Counted from the stretch's first letter, positions 43,149-53,128 are shown. The stretch is DNA of 64,000 nt from Hyphomonas adhaerens MHS-3 (GCF_000685235.1 NZ_ARYH01000003.1:124001-188000), one strand, 5' to 3'. Notes: generated by a model from the sequence alone, not told the origin. Numbers and translations: made by a program.

Positions 43149-43988
43149 TCAGTTCAGCGCACACCCCTCCAGTGTGATGCGGTGCATGATGCGCCGGTGG
43201 CCGTGATAATCGTTCATCGCCCAGTGCCAGGTCGAGCGATTGTCCCAGAAAGCGATCGAGCCCGGCTGCCACTTGAAGCGATAGGCGTGCGCCTGGTCCA
43301 TGGCGTGCGCATAGAGGCGCGACAGCAAGGCCTGTGACTGCTCGTCCGTCTTGCCGGCGATTTTCACCGTGAAGGCCGGGTTCACATAGAGCGCCTTCTT
43401 GCCGCTCAGCGGATGGGTGATGACAACGGGATGCGTCACGTCGGCCAGCACATCGGCCGCCGCCGCATTGCCGATCCGGTTCCCGCCGGCATCGGTCGTG
43501 TTGTAGTAGGTCGCACCGCTGGAGCCGAAGATGTGTTTGGCAGAGTGAACGGCGCGCAGGCCCTCAATCTCTTTCTTCATGGCGTCGTCCAGCGTCTCAT
43601 ATGCGCGGTACATCGAAGCGAACATCGTGTCGCCACCGCGCTCCGGCAGCTCCCGCGCGACAAGGATGGAGCCCATGGCCGGTTCCTCGTCATAGGAATG
43701 GTCCGTGTGCCAACCGCCGCCGATATTGTCCTTCTGGTCCTTTTCCTTCGCGACCATGGCGATCTGCGGATAATCAGGATGGGCGGCAAAGAAGCGGTTC
43801 ACATTGATCGGCGCCCAGCGTTCGGCAAAGGCGATATGGTCATCCTCGGTCAGGTCCTGGTCACGGAAGAAAATGACGCCGTGATCGGCATAGGCCTGGC
43901 GGATCGCGTCAAATTCCGCGTCCGTCAGAGTCTTCAGGTCAATTCCGGTGATTTCCGCACCCACGCCGGGCAAGGTTTCGATCTGCAT
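43149..43988 (-). CDS. TauD/TfdA-type Fe(II)/2-oxoglutarate dioxygenase
   Basis: 279 residues. Double-stranded beta-helix dioxygenase. Metal ligands: His and Asp in WHTDHSYDEEPAMGS (residues ~95-109) and the distal His in HGHRRIMHRITLEG near the C-terminus. The 2-oxoglutarate-binding Arg is in RRIMHR. ERGGDTMFASMYRAYETL is a further TauD signature. Substrate could be taurine, a sulfonate or an alpha-hydroxy/aryloxy acid; no transport genes nearby to decide. Gene is alone on the minus strand. Confidence 0.92.
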   Translation of the reverse strand: MQIETLPGVGAEITGIDLKTLTDAEFDAIRQAYADHGVIFFRDQDLTEDDHIAFAERWAPINVNRFFAAHPDYPQIAMVAKEKDQKDNIGGGWHTDHSYDEEPAMGSILVARELPERGGDTMFASMYRAYETLDDAMKKEIEGLRAVHSAKHIFGSSGATYYNTTDAGGNRIGNAAAADVLADVTHPVVITHPLSGKKALYVNPAFTVKIAGKTDEQSQALLSRLYAHAMDQAHAYRFKWQPGSIAFWDNRSTWHWAMNDYHGHRRIMHRITLEGCALN

Positions 43989-44081
43989 GGTTTCCTCCCA
44001 ATGTGCCTCTTTTAGGCATCTTGGGTGCCACTATACCGGCTGCGGACGCTTCGGAAAACGGTTTCCTTTGCAGGACCGGAA

Positions 44082-45737
44082 TCATACCGCCGGTATGGCC
44101 CGTTCGATCAGGTGGGCCTGGTCGACATCCGGCGAGACGTCGCCATAGAGGAGGCCGTTGCGGTCGCTGCTGAGGCGCTGGGCACAGAAGGCCTCGAACA
44201 CAAAGTCCGGCGCCATTTCGTGAAGCGCGGCGCCCTGCAGCGCCAGCGCCGCATCGCGGGCAAATCCGCGGGCCGTGCCTTCGTGCAGGTTTCCGGGCGT
44301 GAGATACTCCGCAAGACGGCCAACATGCGCATCATAGGCATGGTGCCGGCCGAGCGGCTTTTTCAGCTCCGCCTGCACGGCTTCCAGACTGTCCGGCTCC
44401 CGCGAGAGCGCGCGCAACACGTCCAGTGCGATGACATTGCCGGAGCCTTCCCAGATCGCATTCAGCGGCGACTGGCGGTAGAGGCGCGGCATCGGGCCTT
44501 CCTCCACATAGCCTGCCCCGCCATGGCATTCGAGCGCCTCATAGACAAAGCCCGGCTGGCGCTTGCACACCCAGTATTTCGCGAGCGGCGTGGCAAGGCG
44601 CATGAAGGCGGCCTCCTGTTCGTCCGTTGCCGCCCGGTCGAGGCTGGCGCCGACGCGCATCGCGATGGCGGTGGCCGCTTCGCTTTCGATCACAAGGTCT
44701 GCCAGCACGGCGCGCATGGCCGGCTGGTCGATCAGGGCCTTCTGGAAAGCCCGGCGCTGGGACGTGTGCCACAGCGCCTGAACCAGCGCCGCACGGATAC
44801 CGCCGGTCGAACCGAGGATGCAGTCATATCGCGTGTGCTGGACCATATCGATAATGGTGCGCACGCCCCGGCCCGCCTCACCCAGCCGCTCGGCCCAGGC
44901 ACCATGATACTCAATCTCTGATGAGGCATTGGACTTGTCGCCCATCTTGTCCTTCAGGCGCATGACATGGATGCCGTTGCGCGTGCCGTCAGGCTTCCAG
45001 CGCGGCACAAGGAAACAGGTGAGCCCTTCATCCGTATACGCGAGGGTGAGGAAAGCATCAGACATCGGGGCGGAGCAGAACCATTTGTGCCCGGTGAGAA
45101 TATACGCGCCCTGCCCGTCCGGCACCGCGCGGGTCGTGTTGGCACGCACGTCGCTGCCGCCTTGCTTCTCCGTCATCGCCATGCCGATGGTCACGCCGGT
45201 CTTCTGGTCTGCCGGAATGAAGCGCGGGTCATAGGACGCAGCCTGCACGCGCGGCACCCATTTGGCGGCGATCTCCGGATCGGCCTGCAGCGCGGGCACG
45301 CAGGCATAGGTCATGGACATCGGGCACGTCACGCCCGCATCGGCCTGGTTCATCAGGATCATCATCGCGCCATGCAGCACATGGCCCGCATCCCCCGTAT
45401 TCCACGCCGAGGCAGACAGCCCGCTATCGAGGCCGAGCGACATGAGGTTGTGATAGGCCGGGTGAAACTCCACCTCGTCCAGCCGGTGGCCGAACCGGTC
45501 AAAGCTTTTCAGTTTCGGCAAATTCTCCTGCGCCTGCCGGGACCAGTCCTGCGTCTCGAACGCGCCGCAGCGCTTGCCGAATGCCGACAGCTTCGCCGCA
45601 TGGACGCCGCCGCCCGCCTTCTCCACTGCGCCTTTCAGCGCCCTGTCGGAAGCGAACAGATCGACATCGCCGAAGGCTTTCGGCTGGTTGGAAACGGTGT
45701 GCGTCTCAAGTTCCGACTGGGGTGCGTAATGCTGCAT
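44082..45737 (-). CDS. AidB-like acyl-CoA dehydrogenase
   Basis: 551 residues from ATG 45735-45737 behind GGAGGG. AidB-type flavoprotein: TIGMAMTEKQGGSDVRANTT, LTGHKWFCSAPMSDAFLTLA and the family-specific VQHTRYDCILGSTGGIRAAL, with the family Glu in NAIWEGSGNVIALDVLRALSRE. The C-terminal domain (~130 residues) is longer than in simple dehydrogenases, as in AidB. In E. coli AidB protects against alkylation; whether this one is a repair factor or a metabolic dehydrogenase is open. The stop lies inside a 15-bp palindrome. Confidence 0.9.
   Translation of the reverse strand: MQHYAPQSELETHTVSNQPKAFGDVDLFASDRALKGAVEKAGGGVHAAKLSAFGKRCGAFETQDWSRQAQENLPKLKSFDRFGHRLDEVEFHPAYHNLMSLGLDSGLSASAWNTGDAGHVLHGAMMILMNQADAGVTCPMSMTYACVPALQADPEIAAKWVPRVQAASYDPRFIPADQKTGVTIGMAMTEKQGGSDVRANTTRAVPDGQGAYILTGHKWFCSAPMSDAFLTLAYTDEGLTCFLVPRWKPDGTRNGIHVMRLKDKMGDKSNASSEIEYHGAWAERLGEAGRGVRTIIDMVQHTRYDCILGSTGGIRAALVQALWHTSQRRAFQKALIDQPAMRAVLADLVIESEAATAIAMRVGASLDRAATDEQEAAFMRLATPLAKYWVCKRQPGFVYEALECHGGAGYVEEGPMPRLYRQSPLNAIWEGSGNVIALDVLRALSREPDSLEAVQAELKKPLGRHHAYDAHVGRLAEYLTPGNLHEGTARGFARDAALALQGAALHEMAPDFVFEAFCAQRLSSDRNGLLYGDVSPDVDQAHLIERAIPAV
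44083..44097. other. 15-bp palindrome at the AidB-like stop codon
   Basis: CATACCG-C-CGGTATG, perfect 7-bp arms around one base, overlapping the stop codon of the AidB-like gene. Could be a small protein-binding site or a 3'-end hairpin of low loop size; no T-run follows. Confidence 0.4.
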
Positions 45738-45817
45738 GGCGAGGCCCTCCGCCTGTGGTTCGGGCCTCACCATAGGGCGACGCCGCCACCCCCGGAAGGG
45801 GGCGGGGCGTCACATTC

Positions 45818-48316
45818 CTATTGCGCGAAGACCAGATCGTCGAACCAGCCGGCCTCGCCCGCACCCGAGCCGATGGGGCTGCCGGGGGGTACGTCGACTT
45901 CGGTCACGCCGGGCGCGGCGGCTGGGGCCGGACGGTCCAGATGCGCAGCAATCTTGCGCTGCAGGTCTTCGCGGGCAGCCGCATCAACCGGATCTGTGCG
46001 GCGGGCCGGTTTCAGGCGCTGGTTCATCCCTTTCAGGAAGGCATCGGCTCGCATCGTGACGCCCGGCGACGCGGCCGGATCACTTGCGAGCGCAATCAGC
46101 GACGAAACAAAACGTGCCTGCTGGCGGCGGCGGATCTCGGCCTGGCGCGGCGTCGGCGCGGGCGTGAAGACTTCCCGCTCCAGCCCGGCCAGCATTTCCT
46201 CGAATGACAACGCGCCCGGGTCACGCCGGCTCGTTTCCACAAGCCGCGCGGCGCGGGCCGGGTGCAGCAGCGCATCGATGGTTGTCTGCGAGGCCGTATC
46301 GGCGGCGGTCAGCAGGTCAAACATCGGGCCGGTGTTGCCGGGGAAATATTCCGCCCCGCCCGTATTGTAGGAGAAGGCCGCAAGCGGCGGGGTCAGCTGG
46401 TTCAGCACGCCATCCGGCAGGTCCAGAGAGGTCGGCTCCAGCGTGACCAGCAGCGCCGCAAGGGCCGCCCGCTGGCGCTGCGGCGCGACGGCATGTGCCA
46501 TGCCGCCCCCATCGCCCCGGCGGGAATAATAGAACTCATACCCCCCGACCGACTTTGCCGCCGCCGCCACCTGATAGCGATGATAGAGATAGACCGGCAC
46601 CAGCGTCTGGCGCAGGCGGGCCGTGTCCGCCCCCGGTTCGATCACATCGAGGCCGAAGCGATCCAGCGCGATCTTCCGTACACGCAATGTATTGTAGAGT
46701 TCGGCAATCGCATCCTCGCCATTGTCCCAGACGCTGCCATAGGGATGGGCCGTGCCTGTGCCGCGTGCCTCCGGATCATCCACGAAGCGCAGGCCGCTGC
46801 CATAAGCGGCGCGCAGCAGCTTGCCGCCTTCGGCGTCGTCATCGGCGCCTTCCGGATACTGGGCGTAGAGCCAGGTCGTGGAGACCTTGTCCCATTCGCC
46901 GATCCCGACATCATAGGCTTCGGAGAAGTCGAGCTGGCCGTTCTCGCTGACCTTCACCCACGGAGCCGGATAATCCATCACCGAGGCGCGGTCATTCGTG
47001 GAGGCGGCGAAATTATGCGCGAAGCCCAGCGTGTGGCCGACTTCGTGCGCGGCGAGCTGGCGGATGCGGGACAGGGCCACCTGCACCGGATCGTCCGCTT
47101 CGCCCGTGCCCGTCTTCGATGCGCCGGCCAGCCCCTCGAAAATCATCCGGTCCTGCCGCACGCGCTGGCTGCCGAGGATGACATTGGCTTTCAGCATCTC
47201 GCCCGTGCGCGGGTCATACACCCCGCCGCCATAGGACCAGCCGCGCGTCTGGCGGTGCACCCACTGGATCACATTGTAACGGATGTCGAGCGGATGGGCG
47301 CCTTCGGGCAGGACCTCCACGCGATAGGAATCCGGGAAGCCCGCTGCCGCAAACGCATCGGCCCACCAGGACGCGCCTTCGATGAGCGCATCGCGAATCT
47401 CGGGCGGCGCGCCGGAGTCGACGTAGAACACGATAGGCTCCTTCGCCGGGCTGGAGGCCGCAGCCGGATCCTGCTTTTGCAGGCGGAACCGGCGGGCGAA
47501 GGATTTGCGCACCTGCCCGTCCAGCGGCGCGGAGAAGTCGTAGTAAGGCACGTCGATCGTGCCGCTGCGCACGTCGAAGGCGCGCGGCGTGTAGCCATCG
47601 TCCGGCAGGCGCACCAGCGAGACATGCTGGACCAGCGTGATCGCCCGGCCATCGGCGGCGGTTGCCAGCACTTCGGCTTTCGGGTCTTCGCTGGTGAAGG
47701 TCAGGAAGGCGTCGAATTCGACATTGTCCGGGAAAGCGAGCGCAGCCGTCGCATCCGGCATCGACCGGTCTGCGGCCAGAGAAAAGCTACCACCCTTGGG
47801 GTTGCCCTTCAGGGTGGCTTTCACATCCAGCGCGTCGCGCGTGAGATAGCCGGAGACATCGACCAGCAAGTCTCCGCTCGGGCTTTCGGCGATCACATCA
47901 CCGGACCAGAGGAAGGAGCTGGCGAAAGACTGGCGCACAGCTTTCTTCTCAAGCGGATTGTCGGCGCTGGCGACGTAGCTCCAGTTCTCCTGCTCCGCGA
48001 TCACCTTCTTGCCGACGCGGCGGAAGGCGATCAGCGAGCCGCCATCGAACCGGCCCCGATCCAGTCCGATGGGGTTGGAGCCGAGCCCGGCGGTCAGCCC
48101 GGTCGCCTGGATTGCGCGCAGCGAGACACCGTCTTCGTCCGGCTCCGGGAAGGCTGCGAGGATGCGCCCGCCCTTGGCATCGGCATAGTAAGGCAGGAAG
48201 CCATCGGCCCGCGTCAGCCCGCTCGTCGCCTCGCCCCAGCTCTTTGGATCGTCAGCTGCTGCCGCCCCCGCCCAGACCAAAGCCAAAACCGAAAACAGGA
48301 AAGCAGCAACGCGCAT
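45818..48316 (-). CDS. Large secreted zinc-dependent metalloprotease (DUF5117/DUF4953 type)
   Basis: 832 residues from ATG 48314-48316. Signal peptide MRVAAFLFSVLALVWAGAAAA. The N-terminal ~330 residues form the DUF5117-like region; the peptidase part has HEVGHTLGFAHNF (HExxHxxxFxH, ~residue 420) and a Met-turn-like SVMDYPAP. EFYYSRRGDGGGMAH and later helices are family features. Acts in the periplasm or outside the cell; the substrate is unknown. Divergent from the APC permease gene. Confidence 0.88.
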   Translation of the reverse strand: MRVAAFLFSVLALVWAGAAAADDPKSWGEATSGLTRADGFLPYYADAKGGRILAAFPEPDEDGVSLRAIQATGLTAGLGSNPIGLDRGRFDGGSLIAFRRVGKKVIAEQENWSYVASADNPLEKKAVRQSFASSFLWSGDVIAESPSGDLLVDVSGYLTRDALDVKATLKGNPKGGSFSLAADRSMPDATAALAFPDNVEFDAFLTFTSEDPKAEVLATAADGRAITLVQHVSLVRLPDDGYTPRAFDVRSGTIDVPYYDFSAPLDGQVRKSFARRFRLQKQDPAAASSPAKEPIVFYVDSGAPPEIRDALIEGASWWADAFAAAGFPDSYRVEVLPEGAHPLDIRYNVIQWVHRQTRGWSYGGGVYDPRTGEMLKANVILGSQRVRQDRMIFEGLAGASKTGTGEADDPVQVALSRIRQLAAHEVGHTLGFAHNFAASTNDRASVMDYPAPWVKVSENGQLDFSEAYDVGIGEWDKVSTTWLYAQYPEGADDDAEGGKLLRAAYGSGLRFVDDPEARGTGTAHPYGSVWDNGEDAIAELYNTLRVRKIALDRFGLDVIEPGADTARLRQTLVPVYLYHRYQVAAAAKSVGGYEFYYSRRGDGGGMAHAVAPQRQRAALAALLVTLEPTSLDLPDGVLNQLTPPLAAFSYNTGGAEYFPGNTGPMFDLLTAADTASQTTIDALLHPARAARLVETSRRDPGALSFEEMLAGLEREVFTPAPTPRQAEIRRRQQARFVSSLIALASDPAASPGVTMRADAFLKGMNQRLKPARRTDPVDAAAREDLQRKIAAHLDRPAPAAAPGVTEVDVPPGSPIGSGAGEAGWFDDLVFAQ

Positions 48317-48424
48317 CGAAAGACTCCACATCAACCCGGGAAAGCGCGCACCGTGCAGCAACTGGCCACGAGACGCAATTGCACCTATGAGCGAAAGCCT
48401 GTTTTCTGGCGGATCGGTGGATTT

Positions 48425-49714
48425 ATGGCAGACAAAGACAAAATCGGCCTTCGGGAAGCTGTCTCAATCGGCATTGGCGGCATGGTGGGCGGGGGCATCT
48501 TTGCGGTGCTTGGCCTTGCGGCGGATCTCGCCCAGGGCGGCACGCCCGTGGCCTTCCTGTTCGCCGGGTTGATCGCGCTCGTCACCTCCTATTCCTATGT
48601 CCACCTGTCGCGCACCTATCCGGACCGGGGCGGTACGGTCCGCTTCGTCAATGAAGGCTTCGGGCGCGGCGTGTTCAGCGGCGGCGTGAACAATCTGCTC
48701 TGGGTCAGCTACATCATCATGCTGGCACTTTATGCCTCCGCCTTCGGATCATATGCGCCGAACCTGATGCCCATCACAGGCGACAAGGAAATCGATCCGC
48801 ATATCTATGCCAGCGCCATCATCCTGATCGCCACCGCGATCAATTATTACAGCATCAAAATCGTCGGCGCGATTGAGTCCTATGCGGTCATCATCAAGCT
48901 TCTGATCCTGCTCGGCTTTGTCGGAATCGGCGCTTACGGCCTGATCGGAAACGAGAATCTGGGGCAGCTCAATGTGGCGCACTGGGAGTCTCCGCTGACG
49001 CTGGTCACCGCTGGCATGATCATCTTTGTGGCCTATGAGGGGTTCGAACTGATCGCCAACGCGGCGCCGGACATCAAATCGCCGGAGAAGAACATTCCGC
49101 GCGCCTACTATATTTCGGTCGGCTTCGTGATCGTGCTCTATCTTGCCATCGCGGTGATCACCGTCGGCTCCCTGCCCTTCGGACAGATCAAGGATGCTCA
49201 GGATTATGTGCTGGCGGAAGCGGCGAAGCCCATGCTGGGCCAGCTGGGCTTTACCATCATCACGGTGGCGGCGCTGATCTCGACCTTCTCCGCCATCAAC
49301 GCCTCCCTCTATGGCGGCAGCCGGGTCAGCTACGAGATTGCCGAAGACGATGAACTCTCCAGCGAGTTCACGCACCAGTTCTGGAACCAGCCGATCGGCC
49401 TGATGTTCACCGCCGTCGCCACGCTTGTTCTGGTCAACACGCTGAAACTGGAGAGCATCTCGACGACGGGCAGTATCGGCTTCCTGCTGATCTTTGCCGT
49501 GGTCAATATGGCGGCCGTCCGCAAGGCATCGGAGGTGAAGGGGTCGAGATGGATCACGGGTCTTGGCGCAGCGCTGTGCCTTGCCGCGCTTGCGGCCCTC
49601 CTGGTCCACACGGCCCAGACCAATCTGCTGAACCTGCTGATCGCCTGCGGAATCATCGCAGCCTGTTTCCTGGGTGAGTTCCTTTACAAACGCCTTGAAC
49701 GCAAGGCGGACTGA
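48425..49714 (+). CDS. APC-superfamily amino-acid permease
   Basis: 429 residues from ATG 48425 behind GGTGGA. Twelve-helix inner-membrane transporter: IGIGGMVGGGIFAVLGLAA at helix 1, SYVHLSRTYPDRGGTVRFVN, IIFVAYEGFELIANAAPDI at helix 6 and TFSAINASLYGGSRVSYEIA at helix 8. EGFE and the GGGIF stretch are APC substrate-binding landmarks. An upstream-open frame of >700 codons in the same frame is antisense to the metalloprotease and is not part of this gene. Substrate amino acid or amine unknown. Confidence 0.92.
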   Translation: MADKDKIGLREAVSIGIGGMVGGGIFAVLGLAADLAQGGTPVAFLFAGLIALVTSYSYVHLSRTYPDRGGTVRFVNEGFGRGVFSGGVNNLLWVSYIIMLALYASAFGSYAPNLMPITGDKEIDPHIYASAIILIATAINYYSIKIVGAIESYAVIIKLLILLGFVGIGAYGLIGNENLGQLNVAHWESPLTLVTAGMIIFVAYEGFELIANAAPDIKSPEKNIPRAYYISVGFVIVLYLAIAVITVGSLPFGQIKDAQDYVLAEAAKPMLGQLGFTIITVAALISTFSAINASLYGGSRVSYEIAEDDELSSEFTHQFWNQPIGLMFTAVATLVLVNTLKLESISTTGSIGFLLIFAVVNMAAVRKASEVKGSRWITGLGAALCLAALAALLVHTAQTNLLNLLIACGIIAACFLGEFLYKRLERKAD

Positions 49715-49719
49715 AGCGG

Positions 49720-50193
49720 TCAGCCGTTGCAGGTCTGCGTGTTTTTCTGGATGCCGATCTGGCTGACCTTGCCTGTGTCATTGTCGACTTCGAAATAGAC
49801 GTCATTGTAGTCGTAGACGGTAATGTCGCCGCGCGTGACGACGCATCTCGGCGTACCATAAACGCCGCGTGCGAAGATCTGTTCACTGCCTTTGGCGACG
49901 CCGGCCGGTGTGCGGAACCGGGCATCGCGGGCAATGATCCAGTAGACCTTGTCGTCGGCGCCGACCGTCAGGCCATCATAATTATAGCTGGTCGCGCCCG
50001 TTCCCGCGATGGGGATCGTCTTGTGCGGCGTGCCCTTCACGGCGAACAGCTCGGCCAGCGACATGCCGAGCTCGACATTTCCGACCCGTTCGCCGGGGAT
50101 GATCATGTCATCGTTGAGATTGGGCGGCGCAGTGGCGCACGCGCCGAATGCGAGGATGGACAGGGTTGCGAGAGTTGCGCGGACAACCGTCAT
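49720..50193 (-). CDS. Small lipoprotein, unknown function
   Basis: 157 residues. Lipoprotein signal with lipobox FGAC (Cys19). Small beta-rich body: VGNVELGMSLAELFAVKGTP is reminiscent of SmpA/OmlA (BamE)-like or similar surface-lipoprotein folds, then YNYDGLTVGADDKVYWIIA. Two Cys (PRCVVT, TQTCNG) may pair. It converges with the permease gene 5 nt away. No catalytic motif. Confidence 0.78.
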   Translation of the reverse strand: MTVVRATLATLSILAFGACATAPPNLNDDMIIPGERVGNVELGMSLAELFAVKGTPHKTIPIAGTGATSYNYDGLTVGADDKVYWIIARDARFRTPAGVAKGSEQIFARGVYGTPRCVVTRGDITVYDYNDVYFEVDNDTGKVSQIGIQKNTQTCNG

Positions 50194-50346
50194 GACGGAT
50201 TCCTCATGGCTTGTGTGGACACTGCACTGACAATCAGATCAGCGCTTCCCCAGCCACAATGAGGAAACTACGGCATAAATCATGGCCAGCGCCACTCAGG
50301 CAGGCCACAATTTTTTGTAATGTTCAGTTGGCGTTATGCGGACACC

Positions 50347-51486
50347 TTAATCCTTCAGCATGTCCCGGCTGATGATGACGCGCATGATCTCGTTCGTGCC
50401 TTCGAGGATCTGGTGCACTCTCAGGTCACGGACGATGCGTTCCACGCCATAGTCGGCGAGGTAGCCATAGCCGCCATGGATCTGCAGCGCGTCATTGGCC
50501 ACGTTGAACGCCGTATCCGTGACGAAGCGCTTCGCCATGGCGCACCAGCGCGTCGCGGACGGATCCTTGCGGTCGAGCCGCCCGGCCGCCTCGTACAGCA
50601 TCACACGCGCGGCCTGCAATTCGGTCTCCATGTCGGCCAGCTTGAACTGGGTGGCCTGGAAGTCCGCGATCGCCTTGCCGAACTGGCTGCGCTCTTTCGC
50701 ATAGGCGAGGGCCTTGTCCAGCGCGAGCTGCGCGCCGCCAAGCGCTGAGGCCGCAATGTTCAGGCGCCCACCGTCGAGGCCTGCCATGGCGAATTTGAAG
50801 CCGTGGCCTTCCTCGCCCACGCGGTTCGCCGCCGGGACGCGCACGGCGTCCAGGATCACCTGCCGCGTTGGCTGGCTCTTCCAGCCCATCTTGCGTTCGT
50901 TCGCACCGAAGCTGAGGCCGGGTGTGTCCTTCGGAATGATGAAGGTCGACACGCCCTTCGCGCCATCGTCCGAGGTGCGCGCCATCAGGACGTAGATGTC
51001 AGAGGTTCCCGCGCCAGAGATGAATTGTTTCGTTCCGGTAATGACGTAATCGTCGCCATCCCGGACGGCCCTGGTCTTCAGGCTGGCCGCGTCGGATCCG
51101 GCGCCAGGCTCGGTGAGGCAGTAGGACGCGATCAGCTCCATGCTGGTCAGGCGCGGCAGCCATTCCTGGCGCTGCGCGTCAGAGCCGAACGTGTCGATCA
51201 TCCAGCTCGCCATATTGTGGATGGAAATGAAGGCCGCGGTAGACACATCGCCATAGGCCAGCTGTTCGAAGATCAGCGCAGCATCCGTGCGCGTCAGGCC
51301 TGCGCCGCCGACATCTTCCTTCACATAGATGCTGGCAAAGCCCAGCTCTGCGGCTTTGCGGATCACATCCACGGGAAAGTGGCTGTTCTGGTCCCACGCT
51401 TCGGAGTGCGGCAGCAATTCCTCTTCCGCGAACTTCCGCGCCATATCGCGAATCATCAATTGTTCGTCGGAAAACAACGCGCTCAT
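50347..51486 (-). CDS. Acyl-CoA dehydrogenase, isobutyryl-CoA dehydrogenase-like
   Basis: 379 residues from ATG 51484-51486 behind AAGGTGGAA. Simple acyl-CoA dehydrogenase: SYCLTEPGAGSDAASLKTRA, ITGTKQFISGAGTSDIYVLM, and the active-site Glu in QILEGTNEIMRVIISR (~residue 366). The N-terminal SALFSDEQLMIRDMARKFAEE and short-chain look resemble ACAD8/isobutyryl-CoA dehydrogenases of valine degradation. Substrate is inferred. The gene is alone. Confidence 0.92.
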   Translation of the reverse strand: MSALFSDEQLMIRDMARKFAEEELLPHSEAWDQNSHFPVDVIRKAAELGFASIYVKEDVGGAGLTRTDAALIFEQLAYGDVSTAAFISIHNMASWMIDTFGSDAQRQEWLPRLTSMELIASYCLTEPGAGSDAASLKTRAVRDGDDYVITGTKQFISGAGTSDIYVLMARTSDDGAKGVSTFIIPKDTPGLSFGANERKMGWKSQPTRQVILDAVRVPAANRVGEEGHGFKFAMAGLDGGRLNIAASALGGAQLALDKALAYAKERSQFGKAIADFQATQFKLADMETELQAARVMLYEAAGRLDRKDPSATRWCAMAKRFVTDTAFNVANDALQIHGGYGYLADYGVERIVRDLRVHQILEGTNEIMRVIISRDMLKD

Positions 51487-51551
51487 GGGTTCCACCTTTT
51501 GACTATCTCAAGTAATAGGTCGGGCATTCCCGCGTGTCACCGGTATTGTCA

Positions 51552-52088
51552 ATGCAACAGATCCGATCAGAATATGATATCGAACCGGCCCTGCCGGAGG
51601 ACATCGACCGCCTGATCGAGGTGGACCTGGCCGCCGGCCAGCTGTTCGCGCCAACGGGCCTGTTGTCGGACGATGCGCTGCACGATCATGTGCCGGAAGC
51701 CGTCATGCTGCAGGCGATCGAGGCCGGTGACCTGCTGAAAATCTGCGCGCCGGACCGCACGCCCGTCGGCTTCGCCCTCGTCTCGCCCCGGGGCGGCACA
51801 CTGTATCTGGACCAGATCAGCGTGCACCCTGATTGTGGTGGCAAGGGCCTCGGAACGGGCCTGATGCGCCATGTCCTCCAATTGGCCAAGCAGCGCCGCC
51901 TGAAGCAGGTGACCCTTTCCACTTTCCGGGACGTGCCATGGAACGGGCCGTTCTACGGCAAACTGGGATTCCGCGAGATTCCGCGGAAAGACATGGCGGA
52001 CTGGATGCTGGAGCTGGAACGCATCCAGGCCGAGAGCCTCGATGTCTCGCAGCGCTGTTTCATGGTGCGTAAAATTGGCTGGTTGTAG
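51552..52088 (+). CDS. GNAT-family N-acetyltransferase
   Basis: 178 residues. Acetyl-CoA-binding motif A is LDQISVHPDCGGKGLGTGLM (residues ~83-102, Q/RxxGxG/A form GGKGLG). WNGPFYGKLGFREIP is the C-terminal motif B. Target unknown: small molecule or protein N-terminus. Starts 45 nt downstream of the divergent dehydrogenase. The start at 51552 is chosen over 51534, which has no better site. Confidence 0.9.
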   Translation: MQQIRSEYDIEPALPEDIDRLIEVDLAAGQLFAPTGLLSDDALHDHVPEAVMLQAIEAGDLLKICAPDRTPVGFALVSPRGGTLYLDQISVHPDCGGKGLGTGLMRHVLQLAKQRRLKQVTLSTFRDVPWNGPFYGKLGFREIPRKDMADWMLELERIQAESLDVSQRCFMVRKIGWL

Positions 52089-52117
52089 CCGACACCGTTT
52101 TGGATACTAAGTCAGCA

Positions 52118-53116
52118 ATGACTATTTTCCCCCAATCCTTTCCGAACACCCGTATGCGCCGCCTGCGCCAGGCCCCGTGGGTCCGCGGCCTTGTCGCTGA
52201 GAACACGCTGACGCCCGCCGATCTTGTCTGGGCCGTCTTTGTCCATGACGGCGAAGGCCGCGTGCCGGTCGGCAGCCTGCCGGGCATCGACCGTCTCAGC
52301 GTGGAAGAGGCCGCAAAGGCAGCGAAACGCGCTGAAAGCCTCGGCATTCCGGCCATCGCGCTGTTCCCCTATATCGGCCCGGAGGGCAAGGACGAGGAAG
52401 GCACCGGCGCGGTCGACCCGGACGGCCTCGTGCCCCGCGCCGTGCGCGCCATGAAGGCAGCCGCCCCCGGCGTTGGCCTGATCACCGATGTCGCACTCGA
52501 CGCCTATACCAGCCACGGTCATGACGGCCTGCTCGACCCGGACGGCACGATCCCGAACGATGCCACGGTGGAGCGCCTCGTGCAGCAGGCCCTCGCCCAT
52601 GCGAAGGCCGGCGCAGACGTCGTCGCCCCCTCGGACATGATGGACGGCCGCATCGCCGCCATCCGCGAAGCCTTCGACGAGGAAGGCTTCACCAACATGA
52701 TGATCCTCGCCTATGCCGCGAAATATGCCTCCGGCTTCTACGGGCCCTATCGCGATGCCATCGGCTCGGCCCAGTCCCTCTCGGGCGACAAGAAAACCTA
52801 CCAGCAGGACCCGGCCAATTCAGACGAAGCCCTGCGCGAAGTCGCGCTGGACCTCGCCGAGGGCGCCGACATGGTGATGGTGAAACCGGGTCTTCCGTAT
52901 CTGGACATTGTCCAGCGCGTCTCATCGACCTTCGGCGTGCCGACCCTCGCCTACCAGGTCTCTGGCGAATACGCCCAGATCATGGCCGCCGCCCAGAACG
53001 GCTGGATCGACGGCGACCGCGTGATCATGGAATCCCTGATGTGCTTCAAACGCGCCGGCGCGAGCGGGATCATCACCTATTTTGCGGAGAAGGCGGCGGA
53101 GACGCTGGGGGCATAG
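52118..53116 (+). CDS. hemB: Delta-aminolevulinic acid dehydratase (porphobilinogen synthase)
   Basis: 332 residues. Condenses two 5-aminolevulinate into porphobilinogen in heme synthesis. Schiff-base lysines: AYAAKYASGFYGP (~residue 205) and MVKPGLPYLDIV (~260). The metal region reads DVALDAYTSHGHDG, where zinc-type enzymes have Cys; so this is the Asp-rich, magnesium-responsive type typical of alphaproteobacteria. PFREA-type RRLRQAPWVRGLV at the N-terminus is the family opening. ATG at 52118 chosen; the 6-codon longer frame starts at a weak TTG. Followed by a palindromic repeat. Confidence 0.96.
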   Translation: MTIFPQSFPNTRMRRLRQAPWVRGLVAENTLTPADLVWAVFVHDGEGRVPVGSLPGIDRLSVEEAAKAAKRAESLGIPAIALFPYIGPEGKDEEGTGAVDPDGLVPRAVRAMKAAAPGVGLITDVALDAYTSHGHDGLLDPDGTIPNDATVERLVQQALAHAKAGADVVAPSDMMDGRIAAIREAFDEEGFTNMMILAYAAKYASGFYGPYRDAIGSAQSLSGDKKTYQQDPANSDEALREVALDLAEGADMVMVKPGLPYLDIVQRVSSTFGVPTLAYQVSGEYAQIMAAAQNGWIDGDRVIMESLMCFKRAGASGIITYFAEKAAETLGA

Positions 53117-53128
53117 CCCGCGCCAAAC

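Noticed and set aside
46262-48424. Very long plus-strand open frame (>700 codons) in frame with the APC permease
   Set aside because: It is antisense to the zinc metalloprotease, has no family character and arises from GC-rich codon bias on the opposite strand. The permease starts at 48425 behind its own ribosome site.
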